NCBI GenBank assembly: GCA_021323705.1
Contig: JAJPKL010000010.1
Location: 1-58,164, forward strand
Reading direction: 5' to 3'
Length of the DNA: 58,164 bases
Source of the DNA: Nitrososphaerota archaeon
GTDB lineage: Archaea; Thermoproteota; Nitrososphaeria; Nitrososphaerales; Nitrosopumilaceae
The notes below the pieces were generated by a model. The model had not been told where the DNA came from and searched no databases. It saw only the letters and a list, made by a program, of their open reading frames with translations. The translations under genes and the position numbers were made by a program. This document shows, piece by piece, positions 53,747 through 58,164 of the stretch. How positions within the stretch are numbered: position 1 is the first letter of the stretch; each line of letters opens with the position of its first letter.

Positions 53747-55681
53747 ATGACGATAAAATTACAAGTGTCTGAGATTCAGATAGATAAGATTGGCCTCAAG
53801 GTAGGACTGGAAATACATCAACAGCTCGGAACTGGAAAAAAATTGTTCTGTAATTGCGCCTCAATAGAGTCAACAGACTATCCCATCAAATTCACTCGAA
53901 GACTACGAATTACAAAAAGCGAACTTGGAGAACTTGATCCCAGTGCGCTATTTGAAACCAGCAAACAGAAAACCATATTATACTATGCAAATCCTGAAAG
54001 CAGTTGCCTCGTAGAACAAGACGAAGAACCGCCACATGACCTAAGTCCTGACGCAAAAGAGACTACTCTGGTAATAGCTTCTGCATTGAAGACAAACATT
54101 TTCAGTGAGGTTTATGTGATGAGAAAGTTGGTCATAGACGGCTCAAACACCTCGGGATTTCAAAGAACTATGCTAGTAGGCCTTGGAGGAAATCTGGAGG
54201 TAGATGGAAGAAATGTAGGCGTTCAAAGCATCTGCCTAGAAGAAGATGCTGCAAAACTCCTCAACGACTCGGCTGAGCTCAGAGAGTATACCTTAGATAG
54301 ACTAGGAATTCCGTTAGTAGAGATAGCGCTTGAACCTGTAAGTGGTACACCTCAAGAAATCAAAAAAATTGCGTTGACTATAGGCCGTTTGTTGCGTGCA
54401 ACCAAGCGAGTTCAAAGAGGACTTGGGTCAATAAGACAAGATGTTAACGTCTCAATTGAGGGCGGCGGGGTCGTCGAAGTCAAAGGGGTTCAAAAGCTTG
54501 AACAGCTTGAAAAAGTAGTAGAGTATGAAGCTAAAAGACAACACGGCCTCAAGATAATTCAGGAAAAATTACAAAAGATAGACACTGAACGAATCGCCAA
54601 GGAGAGGGATGTAAAAGATGTAACCGAAGCCTTTAGAAATTGCAAATCAAAGACCATACAGAAAGCACTCGATAGCGGTGCAGTCGTAAAGGCAATAAAA
54701 GTAAAAAATTTTGCAGGCATGTTTGGTTTTGAACCGTATCCAGGCATCAGGCTTGGTAAACAACTTGGAGAATTGGTCAGGTTTTTTGGTTTGGGCGGTG
54801 TCTTTCATTCAGATGAACTTCCAAATTATGGAATAGAAGAAACAGAGATGCAGCAAGTAAAAAAGATTCTTGACATACAGCAAAGTGATGGTTTTTTGGT
54901 TCTTGCAGGAGAGCCGTGGAAACTAGATGTAGTAATAGAATCAATAATCAGAAGAATAGAGGAGGCAAAAATTGGTATACCGGCAGAGACAAGAGCTGCC
55001 ACACTCAGTGGAGAGACAGTTTACCTCAGACCCAGACCAGGTGCTTCAAGAATGTATCCAGAAACAGACATACCTCCAATTATTGTAGCCAAAAATGAGA
55101 TAGAAGAAGCAAAAAAGAAGGTGCCAAAATCATGGGAAGAGAGCTTGCTTGACCTTCAGAAACAGTACGAGTTGAATCCACAGCTTGCTTTGCAAATATT
55201 TGATTCTGAATACCTAGATTTGTTTGAATCCATATGTAGAGACAAAAGAGCTTCTCCCAATTTTGTGGCATCAGTTCTTTGTGGAACCATCACTAATCTT
55301 GAAAGGCGTGGTCTGGATTCCAAATTATTGAAAAATTCTGATATCACAAAAGCATTTGAATTTTTGGCAGAAGGAAAGGTTGCAAAGGAATCAATTGAGA
55401 TAATCTTTGAGAGCATAATGAGCGGTAAGACATGCACCATTGAAGATGCGATTCAAGAAAATGCAATAACATCCATAGATGATAATGAACTAAACGGTAT
55501 GTTGGACAAATTGGTGTTGTCAAACATCAAAATCATAGAGCAACAAGGCGAGAGGGCCATAGGTCCTTTGATGGGGCTTGCTATGAAAAATCTTCGAGGA
55601 AAGGCTGACGGTCAGAGAATAAGTCAAATGTTGGAAGACAAGATAAGATCGCAAATTGCTACAAGTTCAAAAGGAAACTAG
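53747..55681 (+). CDS. gatE: Glutamyl-tRNA(Gln) amidotransferase subunit E (GatE)
   Basis: The 644-residue protein begins with the GatB/GatE cradle (KVGLEIHQQLGTGKKLFCNC, binding a zinc with later Cys residues) and includes the archaeal signature IRQDVNVSIEGGGVVEVKGV. An inserted GAD domain of the AspRS type covers about 310-430 (MFGFEPYPGIRLGKQLGEL). The C-terminal helical YqeY-like tail (ISQMLEDKIRSQI) binds the tRNA. It phosphorylates and amidates Glu-tRNA(Gln). The stop lies two bases from the stop of the convergent PII gene. Confidence 0.97.
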   Translation: MTIKLQVSEIQIDKIGLKVGLEIHQQLGTGKKLFCNCASIESTDYPIKFTRRLRITKSELGELDPSALFETSKQKTILYYANPESSCLVEQDEEPPHDLSPDAKETTLVIASALKTNIFSEVYVMRKLVIDGSNTSGFQRTMLVGLGGNLEVDGRNVGVQSICLEEDAAKLLNDSAELREYTLDRLGIPLVEIALEPVSGTPQEIKKIALTIGRLLRATKRVQRGLGSIRQDVNVSIEGGGVVEVKGVQKLEQLEKVVEYEAKRQHGLKIIQEKLQKIDTERIAKERDVKDVTEAFRNCKSKTIQKALDSGAVVKAIKVKNFAGMFGFEPYPGIRLGKQLGELVRFFGLGGVFHSDELPNYGIEETEMQQVKKILDIQQSDGFLVLAGEPWKLDVVIESIIRRIEEAKIGIPAETRAATLSGETVYLRPRPGASRMYPETDIPPIIVAKNEIEEAKKKVPKSWEESLLDLQKQYELNPQLALQIFDSEYLDLFESICRDKRASPNFVASVLCGTITNLERRGLDSKLLKNSDITKAFEFLAEGKVAKESIEIIFESIMSGKTCTIEDAIQENAITSIDDNELNGMLDKLVLSNIKIIEQQGERAIGPLMGLAMKNLRGKADGQRISQMLEDKIRSQIATSSKGN

Positions 55682-55683
55682 CA

Positions 55684-56025
55684 TCATATTGCAAGTACTC
55701 CCTTTTGGCCACTCCCTATGTCTACTGCTGTGTCTATGTTGTCAATGAAAATTTTTCCATCGCCCACAGATCCAGTACTTGCAGTATCCAGAATAGCACT
55801 GACCACTTTGTCAACAATAGAATCATCGACTACGGTAAGCACATAGCTTTTCACGTTGAATTTTTCGTATGATGTTGGAGATTTTTTAGAATCTCTTGTC
55901 ATCTTGCTTGCTCGCCCCCATCCTTTTGCGTCAAAAATGGTAATACCACCAACCCCAATCTTTTGTAGAGCTTCAACTACTGCGCTGAGTTTATCTTTGG
56001 ATACAACAGCCTCTACCCTTTTCAT
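55684..56025 (-). CDS. Canonical PII-family nitrogen regulator (GlnK-like)
   Basis: The 113-residue protein starts MKRVEAVVSKDKLSAV and has GVGGITIFDAKGWGR. Its B-loop STGSVGDGKIFI is intact, so ATP/ADP and 2-oxoglutarate binding should be normal. The T-loop (about 38-54: SKMTRDSKKSPTSYEKF) lacks the usual uridylylation context, as in many archaeal PII proteins. The start is set at the ATG at 56025 because the frame upstream runs into tRNA-Leu. It contrasts with the degenerate PII near the NCS1 transporter. No amt gene is adjacent. Confidence 0.92.
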   Translation of the reverse strand: MKRVEAVVSKDKLSAVVEALQKIGVGGITIFDAKGWGRASKMTRDSKKSPTSYEKFNVKSYVLTVVDDSIVDKVVSAILDTASTGSVGDGKIFIDNIDTAVDIGSGQKGVLAI

Positions 56026-56084
56026 GAAGCCAACAATTGAACAATGGATTATAAATTTTTCATTAATTTGCAGAAATTTGTTAA

Positions 56085-56169
56085 TGCGGGAGGTGGGATT
56101 TGAACCCACGAACTCCTAAGAGATAAGGTTCTGAGCCTTACGCCGTTGACCAGGCTAGGCGACCCCCGC
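56085..56169 (-). tRNA. tRNA-Leu (anticodon CAG)
   Basis: On the minus strand the acceptor GCGGGGG pairs with CTCCCGC (one G-T), followed by discriminator A. The D-arm is GCC/GGC, the anticodon stem is TAAGG/CCTTA around CTCAGAA (anticodon CAG), and the T-arm is GTGGG-TTCAAAT-CCCAC. A long variable arm (TCTCTTAGGAGTTC) marks it as a class II tRNA. There is no intron at the anticodon, and CCA is not encoded. Confidence 0.95.
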
Positions 56170-56236
56170 AACGTGGAAATTAAAGCTCCAGAGTATTAAC
56201 TTATTGAATAATCAAGCACCATTATAGATGCATAAC

Positions 56237-57256
56237 TCATTTTGTTAGTTTAATTATATCGTTATGAAGTTTATTGTTGGGGTACTTTTCATAATGTCGT
56301 TTTATTATACTTTTTATCTGATTTTTAAAATTTACCGACTCTAGAATCATGCCTGCTTTAATTTTAGTTCTAAAACGATCTGGTACTGTAGAATAACTTT
56401 CTATTAAAAGAAAACCATTTCCTGTTTGTATTAAAAGATCACCTCCGACAAATATTTTGACAATTTGACCTGCCTTAAATTTAGAATTATTTTGTATTTT
56501 AAATGGCCTTGTCCTCCAGACAATAATCTTTGAATTCATTATCCTGCTAAATGCTCCAGGATATGGATGCGATAGCGCTCTTACAAAGTTATGAATTTCA
56601 GTAGTATTACGTTTCCAATCAATTGCGCCATCTTCAGGTATTCTTTGCGGCAAATACCTAGCATGTTTTTTTTGCGGAATTGTCTTTTTGCTTTCTATAT
56701 TTCTATTCTTGATATTCTTAACTATCATTGCAGAAGTGAGTATACCGACTTTGTGATATGAACTCTTGATATCATCAAATTGGTCCAGTTCAAATGTGGC
56801 GGTATCAATAATATCTCCTGAATCTATACCCTCATCAATACGAAAAATCGATATGTGAAATTTTTTCTTCCCTAGCATAAGAGCCCAATTTTGTGGAGAA
56901 CGTCCTCTCCCCATAGTTATTCCATACGGACTTCCATGTACACCAATAGCACAAATCTTACACTTTTTTATTAGCCAGCTAGGAATAAGACGTTGCCAGC
57001 CTAGAACTAGAAGAGTATCTAGTTCCAATGATTCTAATCTTTTCCTATCACTCTCATTTTTCAATCCATACGTTTGCACTGGAATAAAATCAAATCCATT
57101 TTCCTTGCAAAATTTCCTCATAAAGATATAGCCAGATATCCCCTCGTCAGATTCTCTTTCCGCAAGTCCTATAATTCCTTTAATTTTTATATGATTTTTG
57201 AGTGAGTTTATTGTATCAATACCGGCAATCAAAGTATTTAGTATGTAAACATTCAT
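56237..57256 (-). CDS. Formyltransferase-family protein (sugar N-formyltransferase-like)
   Basis: Residues 75-235 resemble the formyltransferase fold of Fmt/ArnA: VLGWQRLIPSWLIKKC, GVHGSPYGITMGRGRSPQNW, FRIDEGIDSGDIIDTATFEL. The catalytic His107 and Asp145 are present. The Asn of the usual Asn-x-His pair is Gly105, so the standard triad is broken. A C-terminal OB-like domain (about 245-310) and HPYPGAFSR make it look like sugar N-formyltransferases rather than methionyl-tRNA formyltransferase. Its start overlaps the deacetylase-like gene by four bases (ATGA), so they are translated together. Confidence 0.75.
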   Translation of the reverse strand: MNVYILNTLIAGIDTINSLKNHIKIKGIIGLAERESDEGISGYIFMRKFCKENGFDFIPVQTYGLKNESDRKRLESLELDTLLVLGWQRLIPSWLIKKCKICAIGVHGSPYGITMGRGRSPQNWALMLGKKKFHISIFRIDEGIDSGDIIDTATFELDQFDDIKSSYHKVGILTSAMIVKNIKNRNIESKKTIPQKKHARYLPQRIPEDGAIDWKRNTTEIHNFVRALSHPYPGAFSRIMNSKIIVWRTRPFKIQNNSKFKAGQIVKIFVGGDLLIQTGNGFLLIESYSTVPDRFRTKIKAGMILESVNFKNQIKSIIKRHYEKYPNNKLHNDIIKLTK

Positions 57257-57999
57257 CGTTTTTCTTCAATAGTTTTTTTTGTAATGTGAGTTAAAAGATC
57301 ATCGGCCATTAATTCACGATATGTAGAGTTAACCCTATAATTGCTATCCACCTGATTTACAAATTTGCAAATAAAATTGTAAAAAATATCTGGCATATTT
57401 TTACCTTCAGGGGTATAGTACATAGGGTGAAGCAGAATTTGTATCGGATGTTCTTTCACCTTTTCTACAAATTGATAAATATCAGTTGGAAATTTCATTC
57501 TAGAATCAGATATGTATCGGCCATTTGCAAATATTTTTTCATCATAGGCATTACGGTACCCTTTGAAAAAAGGGAATTTACCGTGAACAGAGGGGTTATG
57601 AATGCTAATAGACTTGATTTTATCATTTATTACAGAAGATAGAACTTTTGTTTCTTCATTTAATTTTGTTTCAAGTTGCGCATCGTTGATATGTCCATAT
57701 ATGGATGGATCAAAATGTAAACCGATTTCAAAACCCCATTCGTTAATAGACGCTATCATACTTCTGTTTTCAACAGATAATGGATTGTATGTATAACTTG
57801 TTACCATCAGAAAAAAAGTAGATTTTATCTCATTGTCTTTTTCAAGCTTTGCCAAATCATATGCTGCCTTGATATCAAAATCTACATCATGTCGTAAGAT
57901 GATAGAGTTAGATCCATCCCAATCTCCCAAATTGGTGACGGTGTATCGCTCTTTTATAAACTTGAAAAACTTTTCAAGTTCAGAATATTTGAATATCAC
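57253..57999 (-). CDS. Polysaccharide deacetylase-like (NodB-type) protein
   Basis: The 248 residues have a carbohydrate-esterase 4 outline: IILRHDVDFD gives the catalytic/metal Asp pair (D38, D40), EIGLHFDPSIYGH gives the two zinc histidines (H95, H103), and LLHPMYY gives a late conserved His. CE4 enzymes remove N-acetyl groups from sugars. The gene is directly upstream of the formyltransferase-like gene with overlapping codons. Deacetylation followed by N-formylation of an amino sugar is a sensible pathway, though this is inference. No signal peptide is seen, so it would act in the cytoplasm. Confidence 0.8.
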   Translation of the reverse strand: MIFKYSELEKFFKFIKERYTVTNLGDWDGSNSIILRHDVDFDIKAAYDLAKLEKDNEIKSTFFLMVTSYTYNPLSVENRSMIASINEWGFEIGLHFDPSIYGHINDAQLETKLNEETKVLSSVINDKIKSISIHNPSVHGKFPFFKGYRNAYDEKIFANGRYISDSRMKFPTDIYQFVEKVKEHPIQILLHPMYYTPEGKNMPDIFYNFICKFVNQVDSNYRVNSTYRELMADDLLTHITKKTIEEKR

Positions 58000-58060
58000 G
58001 GAATGTTAAAATTTTATGACAGCATTTAACCTCTTCGAATAGAGCATTGCGTATAAACGA

Positions 58061-58082
58061 GGGTTGGGCACAATTCCAACCC
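58061..58082. terminator. Hairpin at the right end of the window
   Basis: GGGTTGG and CCAACCC form a perfect 7-base stem with an 8-base loop in the gap before the deacetylase-like gene. It is followed only by ATTTT on the plus strand, so a terminator role is possible but weak. It could also be a regulatory structure. Confidence 0.3.
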
Positions 58083-58164
58083 ATTTTACCATAGTGACAA
58101 GTTGAGTTAATAGAAAAAGCTAAGGATCACTTCTTGGAAATATATCTACCACAATGCATTCCAC

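Noticed and set aside
56026-56109. N-terminal extension of the canonical PII
   Set aside because: The upstream part overlaps tRNA-Leu and does not match the family; the ATG at 56025 gives the standard N-terminus.
58120-58164. C-terminal end of a further minus-strand gene at the right edge
   Set aside because: Two minus-strand frames stay open to the edge (ending IFPRSDP or GRYISKK), but 12-14 codons cannot tell a real end from chance.

Overview
The window looks like chromosomal DNA of an ammonia-oxidizing archaeon (Thaumarchaeota/Nitrososphaeria). Clade markers are a GatDE amidotransferase, CDC48, Pelota, TFB-like and TtuA-type proteins, an archaeal SRP RNA, a Rieske/cytochrome b/cupredoxin gene group, and a secreted protein whose N-terminus resembles thaumarchaeal S-layer proteins. 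A plasma-membrane-type P3A H+-ATPase suggests an acid-tolerant lineage, possibly Nitrosotalea-like; this is inference, since no amo or rRNA gene is present. Many genes have TATA-like boxes 25-30 bases before the start codon, which implies leaderless transcripts. TTG and GTG starts are common.

Layout. 0-7.4 kb: start of the S-layer-like gene, a divergent PurE paralog, an FAH-family enzyme, a zinc-ribbon-less TFB, and a nitrogen locus (NCS1 transporter plus cysteine hydrolase, divergent from a degenerate PII protein), then a gene-poor stretch with a phased TTTCAGGT repeat and a small gene broken by an in-frame TGA. 7.4-16 kb: cupredoxin, cytochrome b, Rieske protein, a giant subtilase and its membrane-anchored neighbour. 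16-22.4 kb: F420/flavin and methionine-salvage enzymes, an aminotransferase, tRNA-Arg and a MIP18-PqqD fusion. 22.5-33 kb: surface glycan locus (sugar dehydrogenase, epimerase, DegT aminotransferase, acyltransferase, methyltransferase, asparagine-synthase-like amidotransferase, two glycosyltransferases, flippase).

33-45 kb: radical SAM protein of the tetraether-synthase type divergent from a TrmB regulator, a DtxR regulator with a tiny Cys-rich protein, Pelota, CutA, site-2 protease, TtuA, SRP RNA, a small gene broken by an in-frame TAG, acylphosphatase, ribosomal protein L2 and CDC48. 45-58 kb: zinc-finger protein, a 39-residue Cys/His-rich protein, H+-ATPase, universal stress protein, amino-acid permease, class III cyclase, GatD-GatE, a canonical PII, tRNA-Leu, and a second sugar-modification pair (formyltransferase-like and polysaccharide-deacetylase-like).

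No CRISPR array, insertion sequence, rRNA or replication origin was recognised. The best candidates for something undescribed are the nitrogen locus with the atypical PII, the MIP18-PqqD fusion, the two stop-interrupted small genes, the phased repeat, and the sugar-amidating glycan locus.
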